From NCBI RefSeq assembly GCF_018860825.1, contig NZ_JAHKPZ010000038.1, positions 62,001 to 126,000 of the forward strand: a DNA stretch of 64,000 bases, written 5' to 3'. Position numbers and translations under genes: made by a program. Positions 56,085-64,000 of the stretch are shown here, piece after piece. The stretch's first letter is position 1. Every line of letters starts with the position of its first letter. Source of the DNA: Lacinutrix sp. C3R15 (GTDB taxonomy: Bacteria; Bacteroidota; Bacteroidia; Flavobacteriales; Flavobacteriaceae). A model generated the notes under the pieces. That model was not told the DNA's origin and ran no database searches. It was given only the letters and a program-made list of their open reading frames with translations.

Positions 56085-57617
56085 ATGAAAAATATAAAAT
56101 ATATATTACTATCTGCGGTCCTTATAGGCTTTACAGCATGTAATGACGAAGAGGATTTTGAAAACCAATTAGATAATCCTACACAAGAAGAAGTGTTACC
56201 TGCTTTAACAGCTGGTTCTGCAGATTTTTCTAACTATGTATCTATAGGTAATTCATTAACTGCTGGATATACAGATAATGCTTTATTTATTGCAGGGCAA
56301 ACAAACTCGATGCCTAATATGCTATCGCAAAAATTTGCTTTAGCTGGTGGAGGTACTTTTACCCAACCATTAATGAATGATAATATTGGTGGGTTTTTAT
56401 TTGGTGGCGTTCAAAATGCCGATGGTAGCTTTGGTCCTAGATTATATTTTGATGGTTCAGGCCCTGCTTCTTTACCAGGAACGCCTACAACAGAAGCTTT
56501 AGCTCCTTCTTTAGGAAGCCATAACAATATGGGTGTTCCTGGTGCTGCAAGTTTTCATTTACTATATAATGGTTATGGAAATCCTGCTAATTTAGCAACT
56601 ACTCCTGCAACTGCTAATCCTTACTTTGTAAGAATAGCTTCTTCTCCAAGTGCAACTATTTTAGGGGATGCCTTAGCGCAACAACCTACCTTTGTATCTT
56701 TATGGATTGGAAATAACGATATATTAGGGTATGCTACTGCTGGTGCAGACGCAACTTTAGGTGCTATTACGCCGCAAACTATGTTTGATGCCTCTATAGA
56801 CGCTATTATTGGTGCTTTACAAACTGCACAAGTACAAGGTGTAATGGCTAACATACCTTATGTAACAACTATTCCTCACTTTACAACTGTACCTCATAAT
56901 CCGGTTCCTTTAGATGCAGCAACTGCAGCATATTTAAACAGTGCTACTGTGTATGGAGCATATAATGCTGGTGTGCAAGGGGCTTTTGCTTACTTGGTTA
57001 GTGTTAATGCCATTTCGCAAGAAGATGCAGATGCAGAAATAGCAAAAAGAACCATTAGTTTTGAAGCTGGTGAAGGTAATGCTGTTGTTATTATGGATGA
57101 AAACTTAACCGATTTAACAGGTATAGATCCAAATTTAGTAAGTATGCGCCAAGCTACTGCTGAAGATTTATTAGTTTTATCTGCATCTAATTTTATTGGT
57201 ACAGAAGCGGTTCCTGGTAATTCTGCAACTGTAAATGGTGTTGCAATTCCATTGGCAGACAAATGGGTTTTAACTCCAGAAGAACAAGACGAAATAAAAA
57301 TAGCTACAGATACCTTTAACACAAAATTACAAGATGCAGCAAATTCTGCTGGTTTTGCTTTTGTTGATGCTAATGCTTTAATGCAACAATTAGATAGTAC
57401 AGGTTATCCTGATGGCGATTTTGTACTAACATCTAGCCTTGTAACTGGTGGTGTTTTCTCATTAGATGGTGTGCATCCAACGGCTAGAGGGTACGCTTTA
57501 TTAGCAAATCAATTCATGAAAGCTATTGATGCAACTTACGGTTCTAACTTTGAAGCCTCTGGCAACTTAGTAGACTCAGGAGATTACCCAACAAACTACC
57601 CTCCTACGCTTCAATAA
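56085..57617 (+). CDS. SGNH/GDSL-family hydrolase lipoprotein
   Basis: The start at 56085 is chosen because it yields a lipoprotein signal (MKNIKYILLSAVLIGFTAC, lipidated Cys19); a longer frame would overlap the receptor gene. The 510-residue protein shows SGNH blocks: block I SIGNSLTAGY (Ser57 nucleophile, with Asn in place of the usual Asp of GDS), block III WIGNNDILG, and block V DGVHPTARGY with Asp and His of the triad. A large insertion (about residues 200-400) lies between the blocks. It should be an outer-membrane esterase or lipase. It is co-transcribed with the TonB receptor and closes with a terminator. Confidence 0.87.
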   Translation: MKNIKYILLSAVLIGFTACNDEEDFENQLDNPTQEEVLPALTAGSADFSNYVSIGNSLTAGYTDNALFIAGQTNSMPNMLSQKFALAGGGTFTQPLMNDNIGGFLFGGVQNADGSFGPRLYFDGSGPASLPGTPTTEALAPSLGSHNNMGVPGAASFHLLYNGYGNPANLATTPATANPYFVRIASSPSATILGDALAQQPTFVSLWIGNNDILGYATAGADATLGAITPQTMFDASIDAIIGALQTAQVQGVMANIPYVTTIPHFTTVPHNPVPLDAATAAYLNSATVYGAYNAGVQGAFAYLVSVNAISQEDADAEIAKRTISFEAGEGNAVVIMDENLTDLTGIDPNLVSMRQATAEDLLVLSASNFIGTEAVPGNSATVNGVAIPLADKWVLTPEEQDEIKIATDTFNTKLQDAANSAGFAFVDANALMQQLDSTGYPDGDFVLTSSLVTGGVFSLDGVHPTARGYALLANQFMKAIDATYGSNFEASGNLVDSGDYPTNYPPTLQ

Positions 57618-57635
57618 TTTAAATAAATATTATAA

Positions 57636-57667
57636 AAAAAACGCCTTCAAATAGAGGGCGTTTTTTT
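57636..57667 (+). terminator. Rho-independent terminator after the SGNH lipoprotein gene
   Basis: The stem AAACGCCTTC / GAGGGCGTTT (one G-T pair) has a 6-base loop and is followed by seven T. Confidence 0.85.
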
Positions 57668-57689
57668 ATACCTAAAAAAGGGTAAATTT

Positions 57690-57724
57690 TTGATATATTT
57701 TTTAAATTAAAACCACTATATTTG
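57690..57724 (+). promoter_or_regulatory. Promoter of atpD-atpC
   Basis: A perfect -7 box TATATTTG at 57717-57724 and a TTG at 57690-57692 (24-base spacer). The leader is about 80 bases. Confidence 0.55.
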
Positions 57725-57782
57725 CAGCGCGAAAAAACCTTATACTCTATATAATTGAGTAAATTGTCTTTCGTATTAATAA

Positions 57783-59318
<1,536 letters not shown>

Positions 59319-59407
59319 GCCAAAGCAAGTGCTGAAAGTATTTCAGCAGCTGTTTAATATAAATGAGACTTCTGTTTGCTCAGAAGCTTTTAAATAAAAT
59401 TTAAAAG

Positions 59408-59686
59408 ATGTATTTAGAAATTGTATCACCAGAAGCAACTTTATTTAGCGGAGAAATAACTAGTGTTATTGTTCCTGGAATAAACGGTGAGTTTGAAATA
59501 TTAAAAGATCACGCTCCTATTGTATCGCTTCTTAAAGAAGGAAACGTTAAAATTTATGGCGATATTTCTTTAGAGGATGAGGTAAAAGATAAATTTACTA
59601 AAGGAAACAATAATGCTACTTGGTTAGCTATTAACTCTGGTACTTTAGAAATGAATAACAATAAAGTGATTGTATTAGCAGACTAA
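59408..59686 (+). CDS. atpC: F1F0 ATP synthase subunit epsilon, short form
   Basis: The 92-residue protein matches the N-terminal beta-sandwich of epsilon: MYLEIVSPEATLFSGEITSVIVPGINGEFEILKDHAPIVS. The C-terminal helical hairpin, which inhibits ATP hydrolysis in E. coli, is absent; the protein ends right after the beta domain (IVLAD). This short form is usual for Bacteroidota and should keep the coupling role without the helical brake. It lies 89 bases behind atpD and is followed by a terminator. Confidence 0.93.
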   Translation: MYLEIVSPEATLFSGEITSVIVPGINGEFEILKDHAPIVSLLKEGNVKIYGDISLEDEVKDKFTKGNNNATWLAINSGTLEMNNNKVIVLAD

Positions 59687-59707
59687 TTACAAACACATAG
59701 TATATAT

Positions 59708-59740
59708 AAAAAACGCTTCAGAACATCTGAAGCGTTTTTT
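59708..59740. terminator. Bidirectional rho-independent terminator after atpC
   Basis: The stem AAAAAACGCTTCAG / CTGAAGCGTTTTTT has a 5-base loop. It also serves the convergent minus-strand lipoprotein gene. Confidence 0.9.
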
Positions 59741-59767
59741 TATTTATATCATTTTGCAAAGAGCAAA

Positions 59768-60241
59768 CTATCCTGAAGTAGTTCTTGTACAAATACTAGA
59801 GTCATTCTCACAAGAAGAACAATAATCTCCATTAGGAATGCAACCAGAACAATTTGCTAAGGCTGTTGTAGTACATAGCGTCTTACCAATGGCATAGCTG
59901 TTCGTTTTACCAGAATCTGTTGTACTATTTAATAAAGCTACCGTAGATACAGATGCGTCTTTATTTATAAATCGAAGATAATATTTGTTATCCTGTTTTT
60001 TAATTTGCGAAGAAACAGCTACTAAACCTAAATTTAATGTTTTGCTGTAATTATTAAAAGAGAGAATTAAATCCGTATCTGCAATTCCTAGTTGAACCTC
60101 TTGATTGGTCTTAAAAGCCACTACATTTCCTACAAACGTATTTGTTGAAAAATTCGAAGTATCAAAATCACTATTAGCATCTGCTTTATTGCAAGAATAA
60201 ACAAATACACATAAAAAACTTAAAACAAGTAAATTCTTCAT
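59768..60241 (-). CDS. Small lipoprotein with Cys-rich C-terminus, unknown function
   Basis: I do not recognise a family. The start at 60241 gives a lipoprotein signal (MKNLLVLSFLCVFVYSC, lipidated Cys17). The 157-residue protein has a beta-rich middle part with an ILSFNNYSKTLNLGLV segment and a C-terminal 40 residues with seven cysteines (CTTTALANCSGC, CSSC and later), which could form disulfides in the periplasm or bind metal. It follows umuD by 50 bases on the same strand, so it may be on the same transcript. Confidence 0.68.
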   Translation of the reverse strand: MKNLLVLSFLCVFVYSCNKADANSDFDTSNFSTNTFVGNVVAFKTNQEVQLGIADTDLILSFNNYSKTLNLGLVAVSSQIKKQDNKYYLRFINKDASVSTVALLNSTTDSGKTNSYAIGKTLCTTTALANCSGCIPNGDYCSSCENDSSICTRTTSG

Positions 60242-60291
60242 AACACGTACACGCATAGATTAACAGTGTTTTAAAGATAGAAAAAAAAAAA

Positions 60292-60735
60292 TTAGTACAC
60301 CTTTTTAATCACGTTAGTTACTATTCCCCAAATAACAAAATCGTTATCATCGGTAATTCTTATAATAGGATAATTCGGGTTTTCTGGTTGTAACCAAACG
60401 CCTTCTGCATCAACTTTTAAACGTTTTACGGTAAACTCACCATCTAAAAAACAAACGGCTATTTTGTTATGACTTGGCTCTAAACTTCTATCTATAACTA
60501 ATAAATCATTATCATCTAATCCTGCTCCTATCATAGATTGCCCACTTACTTTTGCAAAAAAAGTAGCTTCCTTATTTTTTATAAGTTCACGATCTAAACT
60601 TATGCGCTCTTCTTTAAAATCTTCGGCAGGAGAAGGAAATCCAGCAGAAATTCCGGTATCTAAAAATACAGCACCAGAATTTTGTAATATTTCTGGAGTA
60701 AAAAAAGTAAGGGCTTCTGATTTATGTAGCAACAT
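60292..60735 (-). CDS. umuD: UmuD/LexA-type S24 family self-cleaving peptidase
   Basis: UmuD is cleaved with the help of RecA filaments to UmuD', which joins UmuC in DNA polymerase V. The 147-residue protein has the peptidase catalytic pair Ser67 (in VSGQSMIGAG) and Lys104 (in FTVKRLKV), and an Ala-Gly pair at residues 31-32 (ISAGFPSPAED) matches the self-cleavage site. No N-terminal DNA-binding domain is present, which separates it from LexA. It lies behind umuC, the reverse of the usual umuD-umuC order. Confidence 0.93.
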   Translation of the reverse strand: MLLHKSEALTFFTPEILQNSGAVFLDTGISAGFPSPAEDFKEERISLDRELIKNKEATFFAKVSGQSMIGAGLDDNDLLVIDRSLEPSHNKIAVCFLDGEFTVKRLKVDAEGVWLQPENPNYPIIRITDDNDFVIWGIVTNVIKKVY

Positions 60736-60802
60736 GACTTTAATATTTTATTTTAATTCTAAAAGTAGTACTATTTTACGAGATTTCTTTTCGCGAAACA
60801 AT

Positions 60803-62062
60803 TTATTTTACACAAATAATATCATTAATATTAGTAGTATACTTTGGTGTTAAACGTTCTTGACGCATTTTCCAGGTACGCTTTAAGTCCTGATTTCCTA
60901 GCTTTATTTTATAGCTTCCGTATTTACTATTTACACCATCAATAGCGCGCATTAAATACCGATGCTTTGGGTTTTCTTGTTCAAATAAATGCAATTGGTA
61001 ATTATCTATTGGTACTAAACCTGTAACAATAACTCCTGCTCTTTTGTATTTAATTCCTTTTTTAAAAATAGAGGCTGCTGCTTGTACAGCTTGCGTACTA
61101 ATAATTAAAGAAGAGTTTGTTGGATACGGCAAACTCACCATTCTACTTACGTTATGCTGCTCTATATCTTTTTTATGTCTATCACTACTTAATTGCACAA
61201 TAATTACATGACAGCTGGAACCTTGTTTTCGTAATTTTTCGGCACAACTTGTGGCAAAGGTAGAAATGCGTTCTTTAATATTAGCGATATCAGAATAGGT
61301 ATACTCAAAACTTCGTGTAGTAGCAATCATCTTCTTGATGTTGTTGTGTGCTTCTAATGGTAGTGTTGGTATGCCTTCTAAATCTCGTTTTAAACGCGAT
61401 TCTATTACAGAAAAGTGGCGTTTCACCCAAGCATCCGGTAATTGTGTAAAATCATAAGCCGTTTTACAACCTTTATCTTGTAAACGCTTACTTAATCTTC
61501 TGCCAATGCCCCAAACATCCTTTATTTTAGTCCATTTTAAGGCTTTTATACGTTTTTCTTCACTATCTATAACGTAAACTCCTTTTGTTTGTTCTGGATA
61601 TTTTCTAGCTATTTTATTAGCAACCTTACTTAAGGCTTTGGTAGGCGCAATACCTACAGAAGTTGGTATGCCTGTCCATTTTAAAACGCGCTTTCGTATT
61701 TGTAATCCATAGGTATTAAAATCATAATTTTCAAAGCCTTTAAATTGTAAAAAAGATTCGTCTATACTATACACCTCAACGTCTGGAGTAAACTGTTTTA
61801 GTATTTCCATAACGCGCGAACTCATATCGCCATACAAAGAATAGTTAGAAGAAAGCACGTGAATATGCTTGGCTTTACAAAAGGATTCCCATTTAAAAAT
61901 AGGCGCTCCCATTGGTAAATCCAACGCTTTAGCTTCGTCACTTCGTGAGATAACACAACCATCGTTATTGCTTAAAATAGCGACAGGTTTTCCTTGTAAA
62001 TTAGGGTTAAAAACACGTTCGCAAGAAGCATAGAAATTATTACAATCTACTAGTGCAAACAT
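60803..62062 (-). CDS. umuC: Y-family DNA polymerase V catalytic subunit UmuC
   Basis: The translesion polymerase has 419 residues. The palm carboxylates are in FALVDCNNFYASCERVF and VYSIDESFLQF; the thumb and little-finger regions follow, and the DUF4113-like C-terminal tail (IDGVNSKYGSYKIKLG...RQERLTPKYTT) is typical of UmuC. A -7 box (TATCTTTG on the minus strand) ends six bases before the ATG, so the transcript probably has no leader. The umuD gene follows by 67 bases; umuC is divergent from a membrane protein gene. Confidence 0.95.
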   Translation of the reverse strand: MFALVDCNNFYASCERVFNPNLQGKPVAILSNNDGCVISRSDEAKALDLPMGAPIFKWESFCKAKHIHVLSSNYSLYGDMSSRVMEILKQFTPDVEVYSIDESFLQFKGFENYDFNTYGLQIRKRVLKWTGIPTSVGIAPTKALSKVANKIARKYPEQTKGVYVIDSEEKRIKALKWTKIKDVWGIGRRLSKRLQDKGCKTAYDFTQLPDAWVKRHFSVIESRLKRDLEGIPTLPLEAHNNIKKMIATTRSFEYTYSDIANIKERISTFATSCAEKLRKQGSSCHVIIVQLSSDRHKKDIEQHNVSRMVSLPYPTNSSLIISTQAVQAAASIFKKGIKYKRAGVIVTGLVPIDNYQLHLFEQENPKHRYLMRAIDGVNSKYGSYKIKLGNQDLKRTWKMRQERLTPKYTTNINDIICVK

Positions 62063-62068
62063 AGTTTA

Positions 62069-62076
62069 CAAAGATA
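62069..62076 (-). promoter_or_regulatory. -7 promoter box of umuC, leaderless transcript expected
   Basis: TATCTTTG on the minus strand, ending six bases before the start codon. A second possible TTG lies 15 bases upstream. Confidence 0.5.
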
Positions 62077-62152
62077 CTAGAAAAACAATTTCAATTTCTG
62101 TAAAGCAAATAATCTTATGAACTAAAATTTAAAAAATCACTCTTTAAATAAT

Positions 62153-62160
62153 TATATTTG
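62153..62160 (+). promoter_or_regulatory. -7 promoter box of the 62166 gene, leaderless transcript expected
   Basis: TATATTTG, ending five bases before the ATG at 62166. Confidence 0.5.
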
Positions 62161-62165
62161 AAACA

Positions 62166-62702
62166 ATGAAAGAAAACATTATTTGCGTTTCAGAATCTCC
62201 TAAACCCTTATGGGAAACCATTATTGCCGCATTGGCTTTTACTGCTGCTTTTGGTATTATTGTAGCCTCTTTATTATATAACTTTTTCAACATAAGCAAT
62301 TTTAAAGCGGTTGCCACCATGACAGAAGGTGTTATTTATTTAGTAGGAATAGGTGTAGGGTTTAGCAGACATAAAAAAATATATGTAGATTTAAAAAACT
62401 CTAAGTTTAGAGCAACTACAGAAGTTGGCCTTGTTAAAATTGGCAAATGGGTAACCATTAAAAATTACGAATACGTTTCTATTTTCCTGCAATTACTAGC
62501 AGATGGAAGCTATATTTTTGAAGTGAATTTATGGTATAATAAAAACAAACACTTCAAGCTTTACGAAAAAAACAGCTTCGAAGATGCACTTGCAGTTGCT
62601 TATGATTTGTCTGAAGAACTAAACATACACCTGCTAGACGCTACCATTGCCAACGAATATAAATGGATTGACAAAGAAGCTTTAAAACAAAAGGTTATCT
62701 AA
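62166..62702 (+). CDS. Membrane protein of unknown function, two transmembrane helices
   Basis: The 178-residue protein has two hydrophobic segments near the N-terminus (about residues 17-39 and 48-66), then a cytoplasmic soluble domain of about 110 residues with beta strands (KIYVDLKNSKFRATTEVGLVKIG, YEYVSIFLQLLADGSYIFEVNLWYN) and an alpha segment (FEDALAVAYDLSEELNIHLLDATIANEYKWI), reminiscent of a PH-like fold in small membrane-anchored proteins. No known motif was recognised. It may share a transcript with the DUF2007 gene 68 bases downstream. Confidence 0.7.
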   Translation: MKENIICVSESPKPLWETIIAALAFTAAFGIIVASLLYNFFNISNFKAVATMTEGVIYLVGIGVGFSRHKKIYVDLKNSKFRATTEVGLVKIGKWVTIKNYEYVSIFLQLLADGSYIFEVNLWYNKNKHFKLYEKNSFEDALAVAYDLSEELNIHLLDATIANEYKWIDKEALKQKVI

Positions 62703-62750
62703 ACAGAAAAGCGTAACTTTAATAAAGCAATTGTATGAATTAAAAAGTTC

Positions 62751-62764
62751 CCCACTTTCGTGGG
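62751..62764 (+). repeat. Tetraloop hairpin directly upstream of the DUF2007 gene
   Basis: Stem CCCAC / GTGGG with a TTTC loop, ending six bases before the ATG. The outer TTC / GAA bases continue the pattern seen at 1077-1127 and 46124-46141. Confidence 0.6.
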
Positions 62765-62770
62765 AATAAA

Positions 62771-63184
62771 ATGAGCACTACTTTTAAAACCATAGCTAAA
62801 TTTCAATATTCTACCGAAGCCCAAATAATAAAAGGGCGTTTAGAGTCTGAAGGTATTCCTGTGTTTTTAAGTGATAATTTCACCATAGACACAGACCCTT
62901 TGGTAAGCAACGCTATTGGTGGTGTAAAACTTAAAGTGTATGTAAAAGATGCGCTTAAAGCACAGCATATTCTTACCACTATAGAAAAATATTCTTTAGA
63001 TGATGCTGGCAATGCCATTACATGCATAAAATGTAACAGCAAACATGTGCAGCTGTTTTCTACAATTACAGATTTTAAATCCTTTTTTTCTTTTTTAGTA
63101 GGCTTTCTTTCTGGCACACTTCCCTTTTATACAAAAGACAAATACAGATGTAAAGATTGTAATACAGAGTTTGATATTAAATAA
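62771..63184 (+). CDS. DUF2007 domain protein with C-terminal zinc ribbon and membrane segment
   Basis: The 137-residue protein starts with a DUF2007 domain (about residues 4-72; TIAKFQYSTEAQIIKGRLESEGIPVFLSDN), a small domain named a putative signal-transducing or PII-like module. The C-terminal part has two CxxC pairs (Cys85/Cys88 and Cys127/Cys130) that together look like a zinc ribbon, split by a hydrophobic stretch (about 102-120, FKSFFSFLVGFLSGTLPFY) that may be a membrane hairpin or a buried helix. The role is unknown. A small hairpin lies just before its start codon. Confidence 0.78.
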   Translation: MSTTFKTIAKFQYSTEAQIIKGRLESEGIPVFLSDNFTIDTDPLVSNAIGGVKLKVYVKDALKAQHILTTIEKYSLDDAGNAITCIKCNSKHVQLFSTITDFKSFFSFLVGFLSGTLPFYTKDKYRCKDCNTEFDIK

Positions 63185-63265
63185 TTTTTGTAACAAAACA
63201 CCTACATAAACTACATATAAGTATAACTATATTATTAGATGCTTCTAAAATATAGAAAAACAAAA

Positions 63266-63293
63266 AGAAGAATAAACACATGGCTATTCTTCT
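63266..63293. repeat. Perfect 9-bp inverted repeat between the DUF2007 and NfeD-like genes
   Basis: The arms AGAAGAATA and TATTCTTCT have a 10-base spacer. No U-tract follows on the plus strand, so a terminator role is only possible. Confidence 0.5.
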
Positions 63294-63361
63294 AACTAAA
63301 ATATTGTAAGGCAATTATAAAGGTCTTATATTTCAAACTTAATCTTTTATTTATACCAACT

Positions 63362-63976
63362 ATGGAATGGTTTTCTGCTTTAGATTCTTTTGCGCAATTT
63401 TTTTGGGTTATTGCAAGTATTGCTTCTTTAATTTTTTTATTTGTTATAATAACCACTTTTGCAGGTATTGATGGTGCAGATGATTTTGAGGATTTAGATA
63501 CAGGCATAGAATTTCAATTTATTACCTTTAAAAATCTTGTTGGTTTTTTCACCATTTTTGGCTGGATTGGTATTGCATGTAACAATGCTGGATTTTCAAA
63601 GCCCGTAACCGTAATTACAGCACTAGGTTGCGGATTACTTATGATGGCAATTATGGCTGTAATGTTTTATTCTATGCGAAAATTAACAGACAGCGGAACC
63701 TTAGAGTATAAAAATGCTATTAACGCTATTGGAGAAGTGTATTTAACCATTGGTGCAAACCGAACTAAAATGGGAAAAGTAAGCGTAAGAGTACAAGGTA
63801 CTTTACGAGAATTAGAAGCACTTACAGACTCTTTAACCGACTTAAAATCTGGTACACTTATACAAGTTGTAGATGTCACTAGCAATGGCATTTTAATAGT
63901 AAACGAAACAAAAAAACCTATAGAACCAATTAAACAAAAAACACATGAACTACCTTCTAACACAGGAAATCTTTAA
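63362..63976 (+). CDS. NfeD-like membrane protein with OB-type C-terminal domain
   Basis: The 204-residue protein has three transmembrane segments (about residues 10-33, 57-73 and 82-104) and a C-terminal beta domain (about 118-185; GEVYLTIGANRTKMGKVSVRVQGTLRELEAL...GTLIQVVDVTSNGILIV), which has the pattern of the OB fold of NfeD/YuaF proteins. Such proteins are partners of flotillin-type SPFH proteins in membrane microdomains. A further ORF starts within its 3' end and runs off the window; a flotillin there would confirm the call. Confidence 0.65.
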   Translation: MEWFSALDSFAQFFWVIASIASLIFLFVIITTFAGIDGADDFEDLDTGIEFQFITFKNLVGFFTIFGWIGIACNNAGFSKPVTVITALGCGLLMMAIMAVMFYSMRKLTDSGTLEYKNAINAIGEVYLTIGANRTKMGKVSVRVQGTLRELEALTDSLTDLKSGTLIQVVDVTSNGILIVNETKKPIEPIKQKTHELPSNTGNL

Positions 63977-64000
63977 TTTAGGATTTCCTATTGCAATTAT
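63945..64000 (+). CDS. Start of an ORF cut by the window end, possible flotillin
   Basis: An ATG at 63945, in another frame than the NfeD-like gene, is followed by an open frame to base 64000 (MNYLLTQEIFNLGFPIAI). It overlaps the preceding gene by 32 bases. The hydrophobic start and the NfeD-like neighbour fit an SPFH/flotillin N-terminus, but only 18 residues are visible, so this is a weak inference. Confidence 0.3.
   Translation, partial: MNYLLTQEIFNLGFPIAI

Noticed and set aside
60760-60800. Classical LexA (SOS) box before umuD
   Set aside because: The palindromes do not match known E. coli or Bacillus SOS boxes, and LexA control is not established for this group, so only a neutral palindrome note is given.

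Overview
The window is a low-GC chromosomal segment of a member of the Flavobacteriaceae (Bacteroidota). The evidence is the gene families (DUF2480, DUF3078, DUF4270 and DUF5689 proteins, TonB-dependent receptors with an N-terminal carboxypeptidase-like domain, a type IX secretion C-terminal domain), the lack of Shine-Dalgarno sequences, and many TAnnTTTG -7 promoter boxes. The genus cannot be fixed from the sequence alone. No rRNA, tRNA, CRISPR array, transposase or phage gene was recognised. Most of the window is well-packed core genome, with one clear accessory-looking gene at 10.2-11.0 kb.

Layout. 0-5 kb: the end of a META-domain protein, SufE and a SufT-like (DUF59) protein of Fe-S cluster assembly, an ABC exporter, a DUF2480 protein and a DUF3078 outer-membrane protein. 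5.4-10.1 kb: a class A penicillin-binding protein, HflX and a cytoplasmic endonuclease/exonuclease/phosphatase (EEP) enzyme. 10.2-11.5 kb: a solitary PD-(D/E)XK nuclease bracketed by short inverted sequences, and a small membrane protein. 11.6-17.1 kb: a TonB-dependent receptor and a DUF5689 lipoprotein, divergent from a secreted EEP nuclease; this is a candidate nucleic-acid or phosphoester scavenging locus. 17.3-20.5 kb: a four-helix membrane protein and a second TonB receptor with a 21-bp palindrome upstream of its promoter. 20.6-27.8 kb: Pgi, an M23 peptidase lipoprotein, tryptophan 2,3-dioxygenase, a DUF3108 protein, HPPD and homogentisate dioxygenase (aromatic amino-acid catabolism). 28.0-32.0 kb: a patatin/outer-membrane barrel protein and UvrC. 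32.2-35.0 kb: an operon of a RimB-like protease, RimK, an AstE/AspA-like deacylase and 5-FTHF cyclo-ligase. 35.0-40.2 kb: LspA, an adhesin-like secreted protein, a DksA-like protein without zinc ligands and IleRS. 40.4-44.6 kb: a large type IX-secreted LamG/TSP3 protein.

44.8-48.7 kb: RadA, an esterase-fold protein without its nucleophile, PanD and PanC. 48.9-53.2 kb: an operon of a half-length degenerate glycogen-synthase-like protein, a DUF4270 lipoprotein and GlmS. 53.3-57.6 kb: a TonB receptor followed by an SGNH-hydrolase lipoprotein. 57.8-59.7 kb: atpD-atpC. 59.8-62.1 kb: UmuC, UmuD and a Cys-rich lipoprotein, in that transcription order. 62.2-64.0 kb: three small membrane or signalling proteins and the start of one more ORF.

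For a second look: the TonB receptor/DUF5689/secreted nuclease locus; the bracketed PD-(D/E)XK gene; conserved-looking proteins that have lost catalytic or metal-binding residues (GT5-like, esterase-like, DksA-like); a family of small tetraloop hairpins just before start codons; and palindromes in front of receptor genes. I saw no system that I can call new with certainty; the nuclease/receptor locus is the best candidate.
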